A DNA stretch of 64,000 nt, taken from contig JAFDXX010000004.1 of NCBI GenBank assembly GCA_018267705.1, positions 62,001-126,000 on the forward strand, written 5' to 3'. The first letter of the stretch is position 1. Every line of letters begins with the position of its first letter. Made by a program: the position numbers and the translations under genes. The stretch comes from Bacteroidota bacterium (lineage in GTDB: Bacteria > Bacteroidota > Bacteroidia > Chitinophagales > Chitinophagaceae). Of the stretch, positions 26,089-34,981 are shown piece after piece. Below the pieces are notes generated by a model. The model was given only the letters and a program-made list of their open reading frames with translations. It did no database searches and was not told the origin of the DNA.

Positions 26089-27144
26089 ATGACAACAATA
26101 AAAGGTCCCGCTGTTTTTTTAGCTCAGTTTATGGGCAATACAGCTCCATTTAATTCTTTAATAAGTATTTGCAAATGGGCATCTGACTTGGGTTTTAAAG
26201 GAATTCAAATTCCTACTTGGGATAGCAGATGTATTGATTTGCAAAAAGCTGCCGAGAGTAAAATTTATTGCGATGAGTTGAAAGGATTGGTAAATAGTTA
26301 TGGTTTGCAAATAACAGAATTATCAACACATTTACAAGGCCAGTTGGTTGCTGTTAATCCTGCTTACCATACTTTGTTTGATGGTTTTGCTCCTGAAAAT
26401 ATTCGTGGAAATTATAATGCAAGAACACAATGGGCTGTACAACAATTAAAGTATGCAGCACAAGCCTCAAAAAATTTAGCATTAAATGCACATGCAACAT
26501 TTAGCGGTGCATTGTTATGGCATACGGTTTACCCGTGGCCACAGCGGCCTGCCGGTTTGGTTGAAACAGGTTTTACAGAATTAGCTAATAGGTGGTTGCC
26601 TATTTTAAATGTGTTTGATGAATGTGGTGTTGATTTATGTTATGAAATTCATGCAGGAGAAGATTTGCATGATGGAATTAGTTACGAAATGTTTTTAGAA
26701 AAAGTAAATAATCATGCACGTGCATGTTTGTTGTACGATCCCTCTCATTTTGTTTTACAATGTTTAGATTATTTGCAGTATATAGATTTTTATCATGAAC
26801 GAATAAGAATGTTTCATGTAAAAGATGCAGAGTTTAATTCAACGGGTAAGCAAGGCGTTTATGGCGGTTATCAAAATTGGTTAAACAGAGCGGGTAGGTT
26901 TAGATCGTTAGGAGATGGGCAAGTAAATTTCAAAAGTGTTTTTAGTAAGTTGGCACAATATGGGTATAAGGGTTGGGCAGTATTAGAGTGGGAATGTTGC
27001 ATAAAAAATAGTGAAGATGGTGCAAAAGAAGGGGCTGCCTTTATTCAAAACCATATAATAAAAGTTACTGAAAAAGCCTTTGATGATTTTGCAACAACTA
27101 ACCCTAATGAAAATTTTAATAAACAAATATTAGGATTGCAATAA
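26089..27144 (+). CDS. cytoplasmic TIM-barrel sugar isomerase/epimerase
   Basis: 351-residue xylose-isomerase-like TIM-barrel protein without a signal peptide, in contrast to its two Tat-type relatives in the other arm. Motifs include DLGFKGIQIPTWD, LCYEIHAGEDLHDG (metal-ligand Glu and nearby His), CLLYDPSHF, MFHVKDAEF and WAVLEWEC. It is longer than those relatives, and the section after about residue 250 (SLGDGQVNF) resembles enzymes often encoded next to Gfo/Idh/MocA genes. It follows the oxidoreductase gene by 90 bp. The pair probably acts consecutively on a sugar inside the cell; the exact reaction is unknown. Confidence 0.85.
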   Translation: MTTIKGPAVFLAQFMGNTAPFNSLISICKWASDLGFKGIQIPTWDSRCIDLQKAAESKIYCDELKGLVNSYGLQITELSTHLQGQLVAVNPAYHTLFDGFAPENIRGNYNARTQWAVQQLKYAAQASKNLALNAHATFSGALLWHTVYPWPQRPAGLVETGFTELANRWLPILNVFDECGVDLCYEIHAGEDLHDGISYEMFLEKVNNHARACLLYDPSHFVLQCLDYLQYIDFYHERIRMFHVKDAEFNSTGKQGVYGGYQNWLNRAGRFRSLGDGQVNFKSVFSKLAQYGYKGWAVLEWECCIKNSEDGAKEGAAFIQNHIIKVTEKAFDDFATTNPNENFNKQILGLQ

Positions 27145-27164
27145 TCAGTACCTTCGTATCTTTA
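27136..27164 (+). promoter_or_regulatory. Promoter candidate for the cytochrome c and DUF1080 genes
   Basis: TTG (27136-27138), 18-bp spacer, TATCTTTA (27157-27164). It begins inside the last codons of the preceding gene and places a transcription start about 20 bp before the cytochrome ATG. Confidence 0.4.
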
Positions 27165-27189
27165 ATAACCATAAACAACATAATATCAA

Positions 27190-27591
27190 ATGAAAAAGAT
27201 TTTTATTGTATTTGCTGCTTTTGCAATGTATGCATGCGGCAATAATTCAACAGAAGCTAAAAAAGATGATGCAGCAAAACCTGCTGCAGATAATGCTGCA
27301 CCGGCTGCTACTGCTGCAGATCCTTCTGAAAATCCGGATTATCAAAAAGGTTTAGAATTAGTTGCTAAAAACGATTGTTTAACTTGCCATAAAGTAGAAG
27401 AAAAATTAATAGGCCCTCCTTACAAAGATGTTGCTAATAAATACACAGATAAAGATATTGCTCATTTAGCAGAAAAAATTATTAAAGGTGGTTCAGGTGT
27501 TTGGGGTACTGTTGCAATGACACCTCATGCTGCAGTTTCACAAGCCGATGCAGAACAAATGGTTAAATACATTCTTTTATTAAAGAAATAA
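27190..27591 (+). CDS. lipoprotein class I cytochrome c
   Basis: 133-residue cell-envelope electron carrier. The N-terminus ends in a lipobox-like AMYAC (Cys16), followed by an alanine/aspartate/lysine-rich linker (about 20-50) and a single haem domain: CLTCH at 63-67 covalently binds haem and Met109 in GTVAMTPH is the probable sixth ligand. The late QADAEQMVKYILLL helix is typical of small class I cytochromes. Next to a GMC dehydrogenase with a predicted Fe-S site, it is the natural electron acceptor, although the two genes lie in opposite arms of the cluster. The DUF1080 gene starts 5 bp after it. Confidence 0.92.
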   Translation: MKKIFIVFAAFAMYACGNNSTEAKKDDAAKPAADNAAPAATAADPSENPDYQKGLELVAKNDCLTCHKVEEKLIGPPYKDVANKYTDKDIAHLAEKIIKGGSGVWGTVAMTPHAAVSQADAEQMVKYILLLKK

Positions 27592-27596
27592 ATAAA

Positions 27597-28313
27597 GTGA
27601 AAAAATTAACTTTTATAGTAGTTGCAGTAGTATTTGCTGCAACTACTGCTTTTATAGCATTACCTAAAAATAAAAGCAGTAAAAACAAATGGATAAAATT
27701 GTTTGATGGAAAAACTTTAGAAGGCTGGCATAGTTACGGAAAAGCAGAGCCGGGCAAAGCTTGGAAAGTAGAAGATGATTGCATTCATTTAGATGCTGCT
27801 TCAAAAAAATCGTATCAAACAGATGGAGGCGGAGATTTAGTTACCAACGAAGAGTTTGAAAATTATGATTTAAAATTAGAATGGAAAATTTCTAAAAACG
27901 GTAATAGTGGTATTATTTTTAATGTGCATGAAGAAGTACCAATGTATGATGAAAGTTGGAGAACAGGAATGGAAATGCAAATATTAGATAATGATGGACA
28001 TGCCGATGGAAAAATTCATAAACACCGTGCCGGCGATTTATATGATTTAATTGCTTGCAGTAAAGAAACCGTAAAACCTGTTGGTGAGTGGAACGAGGCA
28101 GAAATTATTTGTAATAAAGGAAACTTAGAACTAAAATTAAACGGAACAACAGTTGTTAAAACCACTTTATGGAATGATGCTTGGAAACAATTAATTGCCG
28201 GAAGTAAATTTAAAAAAATGCCCAACTTTGGCACTTTTACAAAAGGAAGAATTGCATTGCAAGATCATGGAAATGATGTGTGGTTTAGAAATATTATGAT
28301 TAAAAAATTGTAA
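27597..28313 (+). CDS. secreted DUF1080 protein (3-keto-disaccharide hydrolase family)
   Basis: 238-residue protein with a signal peptide (about 1-22) and one DUF1080 domain (PF06439, named for 3-keto-disaccharide hydrolases), a concanavalin-like beta-sandwich. Typical stretches: WIKLFDGKTLEGWHSYG near the start, DLKLEWKISKNGNSGIIFNV, MEMQILDNDGHADG and GRIALQDHGNDVWFRNI. Start is GTG at 27597, 5 bp after the cytochrome stop. If the family name holds, it cleaves a glycosidic bond after the ring has been oxidised at C3, which fits the FAD dehydrogenase in the same cluster. Many DUF1080 proteins remain uncharacterised. Confidence 0.88.
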   Translation: MKKLTFIVVAVVFAATTAFIALPKNKSSKNKWIKLFDGKTLEGWHSYGKAEPGKAWKVEDDCIHLDAASKKSYQTDGGGDLVTNEEFENYDLKLEWKISKNGNSGIIFNVHEEVPMYDESWRTGMEMQILDNDGHADGKIHKHRAGDLYDLIACSKETVKPVGEWNEAEIICNKGNLELKLNGTTVVKTTLWNDAWKQLIAGSKFKKMPNFGTFTKGRIALQDHGNDVWFRNIMIKKL

Positions 28314-28342
28314 CTATTGCAGTTGTAAATATATTTCTCTCT

Positions 28343-30796
28343 TTATTCTTCAATATAAATTCTTTTTACTCTTTGGCTTATTGAAGTCATTACTTCATAA
28401 GAAATAGTATTGCACCATTGAGCTATTTTTTCAACAGATAAATTGGTTCCAAAAATTTCTACAGTTTCTCCTTCTAAAACATTATCAATTTCTGTTATAT
28501 CAATCATTGTCATATCCATACACACATTGCCAATAACAGGGGCTAATTTATTTTTTATCATTACAAAACCGTTGCCATTACTCATTTTCCTGTTAAACCC
28601 ATCTGCATAACCAATTCTTATAGTTGCAATTAAACTATCTCTTTTTACAATTCCGCTTCTGTTATAACCAATGCTGCTGCCTGCTTTTACTTTTCGTATT
28701 TGTGCAATAGTTGTTTTTAATGTAGCAACGGGCTGAAGGTTTAAAGAATGATTACTATCAACACCATATAATCCAATTCCTAAACGCACCATATCATATT
28801 GTAATGCTTTGTGTTTTAATACTGCTGCTGTATTAGAAATATGTTTTAAAAAATTATAATTTAAAATTTCTTTTGCTTTTAAACAGAATGATTCAAATAA
28901 AATTGATTGATGTTTTGTAAACTCATTATGCTCTGCACTTTCACTTGCTGTTAAATGACTGAAAATGCTTTTTACAAAAACTGTTTGATTGTTTTTTATT
29001 TCAGAAAATAATATTGTTGCATTTTCTGGTTCAAAACCTAAACGGTTCATTCCCGTATTTACTTTTATGTGCACCGGAAATTTTGTAATGCCTTGCTGAT
29101 TTAAATAAGCACAAAATGCATGATAAATATTGAACGAATAAATTTCAGGTTCTAAATTATATTCAATTAAAGCATCAAAACTTTCTTCATCAACATTCAT
29201 TACCATAATAGGTAAATCAATTCCCGCATTTCTTAAATCTATACCCTCATCGGTATATGCAACAGCTAAATAATCAATTTTATGAAACGCTAGAAGCCTT
29301 GCTATTTCTGCACTTCCGCTGCCATAGCTAAATGCTTTAACCATTGCCATAATTTTTGTTGTAGGCAATAATTGTTGTTGATAAATTTTTAAATTATGTG
29401 CTAATGCAGAAAGATTTATTTCTAAAACTGTTTGATGTGTTTTTTGTTCTAACCACTTATTAATTTTTTCAAATCCAAAAATCCTTGCTCCTTTTAATAA
29501 AATAAAACTGTCTTTAAAAAAACTATGTGTAAAATTTTCTAAGAAATTATTGGTTGAATAAAAAAAGAAAGATTGCTGAATGTTTGCAAAGAGTAGTTGA
29601 TGTTTTGCAATGTTTTCTCCAATGCCAATAAAAATGTTTACGTTATGTTGTGCAAGTGTTGCTGCAACTTCGGTATATAATTTTTTATAATTGGTAGATG
29701 ATTGCAGTATATCAGAAAGTATTACAATTTTTTGGTTGTTGCCTGCTTGTTGTTGCAAATAATCTAATGCAATATGTAAAGAAGAAATATCATTACTGTA
29801 ACTATCATTTAAAACGTAAGAATTATTTACCGCTTTTTTTAATTGCATACGCATTTCAACAGGCTGTAATTGTAGCATGCGTTTGTTTATTTCTTCAACA
29901 GAATAATTTAATAATAATAAAGTGCATATGCAATGAATACTATTTTCAACAGAAGCCGCATCTGTAAACGGAATAATAGTTTGATATGTTTGTTTTTTAT
30001 AATTGAATGAAAGAATGGTTTGTTTTTCTTGTTTTATTTCATGTTGAATAAAAACAGTTGCATTTTTATTCTCTCTACTCCACGAAAAACATTCTGCTGT
30101 AATGTTTTTGATGAATTTGTTTATACTTTCTTCACAAAAAACAACTTGTTTACAGTGTTTAAATAATTTAATTTTTTCTTGAATTTTTTCTTCAATGTTT
30201 GTAAAACCTTCGCTGTGTGCTTCGCCAATATTGGTAAGTAAACCAATGGTTGGTTGAATAATTTTTTCAAGATTATTCATTTCATTTGTGGTAGAAATAC
30301 CGGCTTCAAAAATACCTAATGTACATTCTTTATTTAATTGCCAAACACTAAGCGGAACACCTATTTGAGAGTTGTAACTGCGTGGACTTCTAACAATATT
30401 ATATTCGGTTAATAGTAATTGATTTAGCCATTCTTTTGTAATTGTTTTTCCGTTGCTGCCCGTAATGCCTATAATTGAAATTGAAAATTGAGAGCGATGA
30501 TAAGCAGCGATAGTTTGCAATGCATTTAATACATCATCAACAAAAATAAAATTGGCGTTATTGTATGCTGCGGTATTAAAACCTTTTTTTACAATAAAAT
30601 TTAAAACACCTTTTTCATATAACTCTTTTATAAAAAAATGTCCGTCTCTTCTATTGCTTTGTAATGCAAAAAATAATGAAGTAGCCGGGTTTATAATTTT
30701 TCGGCTGTCAATTAATAAATGTTCAATTAATGTATTATTACCAATTGCATTTTTGGTGTTTAATATTTTTGCAATATGGTGAATGGTGTATGCCAA
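28343..30796 (-). CDS. bifunctional MurF ligase / alanine racemase fusion
   Basis: 817-residue fusion of two peptidoglycan enzymes. Residues 1 to about 450 are MurF, which adds D-Ala-D-Ala to the UDP-MurNAc-tripeptide; the ATP loop ITGSNGKT is at 111-118. Residues about 456-817 are a PLP alanine racemase that makes the D-Ala, with the PLP lysine at 487 in MVKAFSYGSG and SIGYNRSG and RIGYADGFNR further on. The fusion is known in Bacteroidota. Start is TTG at 30796: an in-frame stop lies just upstream, no ATG occurs for over 170 codons, and the frame from TTG gives a proper MurF N-terminus. It starts 3 bp after the terC stop, so translation is probably coupled. Confidence 0.94.
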   Translation of the reverse strand: MAYTIHHIAKILNTKNAIGNNTLIEHLLIDSRKIINPATSLFFALQSNRRDGHFFIKELYEKGVLNFIVKKGFNTAAYNNANFIFVDDVLNALQTIAAYHRSQFSISIIGITGSNGKTITKEWLNQLLLTEYNIVRSPRSYNSQIGVPLSVWQLNKECTLGIFEAGISTTNEMNNLEKIIQPTIGLLTNIGEAHSEGFTNIEEKIQEKIKLFKHCKQVVFCEESINKFIKNITAECFSWSRENKNATVFIQHEIKQEKQTILSFNYKKQTYQTIIPFTDAASVENSIHCICTLLLLNYSVEEINKRMLQLQPVEMRMQLKKAVNNSYVLNDSYSNDISSLHIALDYLQQQAGNNQKIVILSDILQSSTNYKKLYTEVAATLAQHNVNIFIGIGENIAKHQLLFANIQQSFFFYSTNNFLENFTHSFFKDSFILLKGARIFGFEKINKWLEQKTHQTVLEINLSALAHNLKIYQQQLLPTTKIMAMVKAFSYGSGSAEIARLLAFHKIDYLAVAYTDEGIDLRNAGIDLPIMVMNVDEESFDALIEYNLEPEIYSFNIYHAFCAYLNQQGITKFPVHIKVNTGMNRLGFEPENATILFSEIKNNQTVFVKSIFSHLTASESAEHNEFTKHQSILFESFCLKAKEILNYNFLKHISNTAAVLKHKALQYDMVRLGIGLYGVDSNHSLNLQPVATLKTTIAQIRKVKAGSSIGYNRSGIVKRDSLIATIRIGYADGFNRKMSNGNGFVMIKNKLAPVIGNVCMDMTMIDITEIDNVLEGETVEIFGTNLSVEKIAQWCNTISYEVMTSISQRVKRIYIEE

Positions 30797-30799
30797 GTT

Positions 30800-31729
30800 T
30801 TATTTCTTTTTTATAACAGAAAAAAACATAGAGCCGCCAATACATAAAAGAATAACCATTAATGATGCCATTACTTGAATATTTTTGTCAAGCCATTCGT
30901 TAATCCAATGTTCGCCTAACATTTTCAGCCCTATAATAATTAATACAATGGCAATGCCTTGTTGTAAATATTGAAATTTGTTTACTGCACCACGCAATAA
31001 AAAGAATAAACTTCTTAATCCTAATACTGCAAAAATATTGGAAGTATATATTACCAATCTGTTTTGTGAAATGCCCATTACGGCAGGAATAGAGTCTAAC
31101 GCAAAAACTAAATCTATTGTTGCCAACATGATTACTACTACAAATAAAATGGTGTATTGTGGCTTTCCGTTTTTTCTTATCACATACTTTCCGTTGCCAT
31201 CATCGGGTGTAAGTGGTAAAAAACGATTTAAAAATTTATACACTTTGTTTTCGTGCGGATTAAATTTTTTCTCTTCTTTTTCAATAAACATTTTGTAACC
31301 CGTGTATAAAAGAAAGATACCGAATAAATACAATATCCAACTAAACCGTTCAACTAACTCTACGCCAACAGTTATAAAAATTACTCGAAATATAATTGCC
31401 ATTAAAACCCCTGCCAGTAACACTCTTGAGTAGTATTGTTCTTTTACTTTAAATGATGTGAAGATGAGTACAAAAACAAAAATATTATCAATGCTTAAAC
31501 TCCATTCCATTAAATATGCACTAAGGTATTGTAAGGCTACTTCTTTATTTTCTTCATACAATAAAAAAATAAAAAAACCTAATGCTAATACAACCCAAAG
31601 TAATGTTTGCCATAATGCAGCTTTAATGGTTACTAATTTATTTTTCTTGCTTAATAAGCCTAAATCAAAAATTAAAGCAACAATTAATACAATTGCAAAT
31701 ACGGTATATACAATTTGGTTGGGAGACAT
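30800..31729 (-). CDS. TerC-family integral membrane protein
   Basis: 309-residue inner-membrane protein with about eight or nine helices. Family features: FDLGLLSKK in the first segment, LMEWSLSIDNIFVFVLIF with the conserved acidic residues in a helix, and TIDLVFALDSIPAVMGIS, its counterpart in the second half. TerC proteins are linked to metal (often manganese) efflux and to envelope processes. The frame can be extended to a TTG at 31771, but that would overlap gldG; the ATG at 31729 gives the usual N-terminus and leaves a 31-bp gap. Confidence 0.9.
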   Translation of the reverse strand: MSPNQIVYTVFAIVLIVALIFDLGLLSKKNKLVTIKAALWQTLLWVVLALGFFIFLLYEENKEVALQYLSAYLMEWSLSIDNIFVFVLIFTSFKVKEQYYSRVLLAGVLMAIIFRVIFITVGVELVERFSWILYLFGIFLLYTGYKMFIEKEEKKFNPHENKVYKFLNRFLPLTPDDGNGKYVIRKNGKPQYTILFVVVIMLATIDLVFALDSIPAVMGISQNRLVIYTSNIFAVLGLRSLFFLLRGAVNKFQYLQQGIAIVLIIIGLKMLGEHWINEWLDKNIQVMASLMVILLCIGGSMFFSVIKKK

Positions 31730-31760
31730 TTTAAATAAATTACTAAACAAATATAACGGC

Positions 31761-33470
31761 TTATGCTGCAAACTTTTTGTTGCGTTTCCATTGCAATGTA
31801 ATACCCAAAATAAAAATTAAAAGTATAGGTAAGCCAATATTAATAATTTGCCACAATGTTTTATCTTCTTGTAGTTTATTTTTATTTAGTAAACGAAGTG
31901 TAATTTCTTTATTTCTTGTTTGCATAATGCCTTTATTGCCAACTAAATAATCCATGCAGTTTATAATAAAATCTTTATTGGCAAAAGTGTATTCTTCAAA
32001 TTGTTGTGTACCCATAGGTAAGGTGCCTTTGCTTTCTGTAACAACATTGGTTACTATATCTCCATCACTTATAATTATTTGTTGTGTTGGTTTTGATGTT
32101 GTAAGAAATGGAGCGTCTGTAAATTTTTGGATTGAATCTTTTATTTCGTTGGTAAAACGATTGGCATATAATGAATTAAATTTTCCTTCTAATAAAACTG
32201 CAACAGGCACATGACTTTTATTGAAAGTTTTTAAATCATCATCACTTGCAATACTTTGTAAACTTACTATTGCAGGTGTGCCCAATGTTCTGCTGCTGGT
32301 ATCGGTGGCTAATAAAATTGTTTTAGTAATTCCTGTTGCATTTACGGTATCAATTGAAGAAGGGAAAATACTTAAAACAAAATCTAAATTTCTTGAAATA
32401 GGATGGTTGGATGGAGAAGTTAATAAAGGATAATAAGGAAATGGAACTCGCTCTATTTGTGGCTTACCACCCATATTGCCCACAACTAATGGTTGCCTTG
32501 CACAATTTAAATCTTGCAATAAATCCGGGTTAATGCGTACACCGTATTTAAATAAAATATCATCTAAGTTTAAGCCTTTATCAAAAGCAACAAAGTCACT
32601 TTTTTTACGTAATAAACTATCAAACGATGCTTCTAATTTATCTATTAACCAAATTACTTTTCCGCCATGCATTATGTATTGATCAATTTTTATTTTTTCT
32701 TGTTCAGAAAATGCAGTAGAAGGTTTTACAATTAATAAAGCGTTAATAGTATCTGCGTTTAAAACTCCTGTGTTTAAATCCATTATGCCAAACCTATAAT
32801 TGTTTCGCATTACATTAAATAAACTTTTTACGGTTGGGTTAAAAGGTTCTCCGTTTCCGGTGGCATAGGCTACAATAGGAAATTCTGTTTTGGTTATTTT
32901 ATCAATTGCATCATCAAACTTAAATTCTAATAATGCTTCAGAATAATTTAAAGTACTTTCTTCGTCCATTCCACTTTTGCCGCTCATTAAATCAACTGCA
33001 TACATTTTGGTATTTGTTTTTACTAATGCTGCCGGAAAAATTAATCTTTCGGTTTGTGTTTCTTCGTCTTTTTCTTTTATTTGGTTGTTGAATGGTTTAA
33101 TACCTAATCTTATTAAACTATCGTATAAATTTAATTTGGCAGAATCGCTTAAACCAGCTCCTGGCTTATGTATTACAAAATGTAGTTTTCCTTTGCTGTA
33201 ATCTCTGTATTCATCTAATAATTCTTTGGTGGCAATTTTTAGTTTCTTAAAACCGCTGCTTAATTCACCGTCTAAAAAAACTTCAACTTCAATATCTTCA
33301 TTCAAATTGCCTAACATTTCTTTAGTAGCATTACTAAGTGTATATCTTTTTTCTTGTGTTAAATCAATCTTTCCAAATTGGAGTGAGCTGATGGATATAA
33401 TAATTGTAGCTATTATTAGTAACCACAATAACCATAGTTTACTTTTTAATATTTTGTGAATGAACAACAT
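31761..33470 (-). CDS. gldG: gliding-associated ABC transporter auxiliary protein GldG
   Basis: 569-residue protein anchored by an N-terminal helix (about 13-30) and a C-terminal helix (about 540-560), with a large extracytoplasmic part between. It fits GldG, the partner of GldF in an ABC transporter required for gliding in Flavobacterium johnsoniae and also kept in non-gliders: LSNATKEMLGNLNEDIEVEVFLDGE, the GKVIWLIDKLEAS segment and the DFIINCMDYLVGNKGIMQTR block are characteristic of the GldG/Mce-like auxiliary family. It starts 5 bp after gldF. The ATPase gene gldA is not in this window. Confidence 0.9.
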   Translation of the reverse strand: MLFIHKILKSKLWLLWLLIIATIIISISSLQFGKIDLTQEKRYTLSNATKEMLGNLNEDIEVEVFLDGELSSGFKKLKIATKELLDEYRDYSKGKLHFVIHKPGAGLSDSAKLNLYDSLIRLGIKPFNNQIKEKDEETQTERLIFPAALVKTNTKMYAVDLMSGKSGMDEESTLNYSEALLEFKFDDAIDKITKTEFPIVAYATGNGEPFNPTVKSLFNVMRNNYRFGIMDLNTGVLNADTINALLIVKPSTAFSEQEKIKIDQYIMHGGKVIWLIDKLEASFDSLLRKKSDFVAFDKGLNLDDILFKYGVRINPDLLQDLNCARQPLVVGNMGGKPQIERVPFPYYPLLTSPSNHPISRNLDFVLSIFPSSIDTVNATGITKTILLATDTSSRTLGTPAIVSLQSIASDDDLKTFNKSHVPVAVLLEGKFNSLYANRFTNEIKDSIQKFTDAPFLTTSKPTQQIIISDGDIVTNVVTESKGTLPMGTQQFEEYTFANKDFIINCMDYLVGNKGIMQTRNKEITLRLLNKNKLQEDKTLWQIINIGLPILLIFILGITLQWKRNKKFAA

Positions 33471-33475
33471 GATGT

Positions 33476-34198
33476 TTAACGCTTCAATAAATTTTTCTGT
33501 GTAACAAATAAAAACAAAGCAATTACAACAATGAAATAAACAATATCTCTTGAATCTATAACGCCTCTGCTGATACTTTTAAAATGAAAATTAATACCTA
33601 TCATTTCTACATAATAATCTGCACCACCTTTAAATATGGGTAGCTTACTTAATGCATCAAATCCTTCATAAAAAATAAAGCAAACAAAAGCACCTGCAAT
33701 AAATGCAACAACTGTATTGTTGGTAAAACTACTACTGCAAATACCAATAGCTGCAAATACTGCACAGAGTAGTAATAAGCCAATATAACTGCCAATGGTG
33801 CTGCCTACATCAATACCACCAACATTGCTTAATGTTTGTAAACAAATAGCATAAATAATGGTTGGAATAATTGCCGTAATTATAATTAAACAAGTGCCAA
33901 AAAATTTTCCTAAAATAATTTGTGCATTTGTTAATGGCCATGTTTTTAATAATTCAAAAGTGCCTGCCTTGTATTCGTCTGCAAGGCTACGCATGGTTAT
34001 GGTTGGAATAAAGAATAATAAAATCCATGGTATGGTTGAGAAAAACGAATCGAGTGTGGCGTATCCAAAACTAAATAATGATGTTGAAGGGAATACAAAA
34101 AAGAATAATCCGCTTAATAAGAAAAAAATAATTAGCGATATATAACCGGTAAGGTTACTGAAGAAAAGATTCCATTCTTTTTTACAAATCATCCACAT
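33476..34198 (-). CDS. gldF: gliding-associated ABC transporter permease GldF
   Basis: 240-residue ABC-2-type membrane permease with six hydrophobic segments. MRSLADEYKAGTFELLKTWPL is the typical cytoplasmic loop of these permeases, and the arrangement immediately before gldG supports GldF. The complex's cargo is unresolved. With gldG it forms the centre of a minus-strand run that also holds nadC, a SUI1-like gene, a yjbR-like gene, terC and murF-alr. Confidence 0.9.
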   Translation of the reverse strand: MWMICKKEWNLFFSNLTGYISLIIFFLLSGLFFFVFPSTSLFSFGYATLDSFFSTIPWILLFFIPTITMRSLADEYKAGTFELLKTWPLTNAQIILGKFFGTCLIIITAIIPTIIYAICLQTLSNVGGIDVGSTIGSYIGLLLLCAVFAAIGICSSSFTNNTVVAFIAGAFVCFIFYEGFDALSKLPIFKGGADYYVEMIGINFHFKSISRGVIDSRDIVYFIVVIALFLFVTQKNLLKR

Positions 34199-34264
34199 GT
34201 GTCAAAACTAATAGTTATTGTTTTTGTTTGAAGTTTTAATGCGGTTATTTTGAAATAAAACTTG

Positions 34265-34597
34265 TTAAACTTTCTTTTTAGGGTTATTAACTAAGTTGTA
34301 AGAATCATTAATAAAGCTTAAAATAAGTTTAGCCGATAATTCTCCGTTTATAATTATGGTATTCCAATGCTTTTTATTCATGTGGTATCCCGGAATTACA
34401 GAAGCGTATCTTTCTCTTAATTCAATAGCATACTCTGGATTGCATTTTACATTTAACCGTAAAGGTTTTTCATCTAAACTTAGCAATAAAAATATTTTTC
34501 CTTTTACTTTAAAAACTAATGTATTGGGCCCAAAGGGAAGTGTTTCTTCCACATCCTTTTTACTAAGTGTATATTGTATTATTTGTTCAATATCCAT
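34265..34597 (-). CDS. YjbR/MmcQ-family protein
   Basis: 110-residue protein of the YjbR/MmcQ family, a small cytoplasmic fold related to double-wing DNA-binding proteins with no settled function. Visible features: an N-terminal helix (IEQIIQYTLSKKDVEE), TLPFGPNTLVFKVKGKIF, LRLNVKCNPEYAIELRERY and YHMNKKHWNTIII, all in the expected order. Its ATG lies directly after the stop of the SUI1-like gene (no gap), so the two are co-transcribed. Confidence 0.88.
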   Translation of the reverse strand: MDIEQIIQYTLSKKDVEETLPFGPNTLVFKVKGKIFLLLSLDEKPLRLNVKCNPEYAIELRERYASVIPGYHMNKKHWNTIIINGELSAKLILSFINDSYNLVNNPKKKV

Positions 34598-34942
34598 TTA
34601 TATTTTTTTGGTTTGCTTGTATCCTTTTTTCAAAAGAAATTGCAAAACTTTATCTCTTTGGTCTCCTTGTATCAGTATTTCAAAGTTTTTAACACTACCT
34701 CCTGTACCGCAATAATTTTTTAATTCTTTTCCTAATATTTCTGCATCTGCTTTTAATCCAACAAAATTTTCTACCAATGTAACAACCTTACCAGCACGTT
34801 GTTTGGTATCTATACGTAGTTTTAATTTTTGTTGTTCGGGTGTTAATGTGTTTTGTTCTTCTGCCACTTCTTCTTCAAAATTAAATTGTGGGTTGGTGCT
34901 GAAAACGAAACCATTTTTATCTGCTTTATTTTTTTTATTCAT
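34598..34942 (-). CDS. SUI1/eIF1-like translation factor
   Basis: 114-residue protein with a C-terminal SUI1 domain (about 45-114): KQRAGKVVTLVENFVGL, LGKELKNYCGTGGSVKN and DQRDKVLQFLLKKGYKQ. It is the bacterial relative of eukaryotic eIF1 (E. coli YciH type), which affects start-codon selection in vitro; its bacterial role is not settled. The N-terminal 45 residues are charged and probably disordered. Situated 39 bp after nadC and directly abutting the yjbR-like gene. Confidence 0.9.
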   Translation of the reverse strand: MNKKNKADKNGFVFSTNPQFNFEEEVAEEQNTLTPEQQKLKLRIDTKQRAGKVVTLVENFVGLKADAEILGKELKNYCGTGGSVKNFEILIQGDQRDKVLQFLLKKGYKQTKKI

Positions 34943-34981
34943 GAAATAAAGAATTTATATTTCCTTTTATGTTCATTTAAT

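Noticed and set aside
23485..28313. Nucleoside uptake cluster, from the NupG-like permease
   Set aside because: No nucleoside hydrolase, kinase or phosphorylase lies nearby; all neighbours are sugar redox or isomerase types.
31730..31771. Longer TerC start overlapping gldG
   Set aside because: It would need a TTG start and an 11-bp overlap with gldG; the ATG at 31729 gives the family N-terminus.
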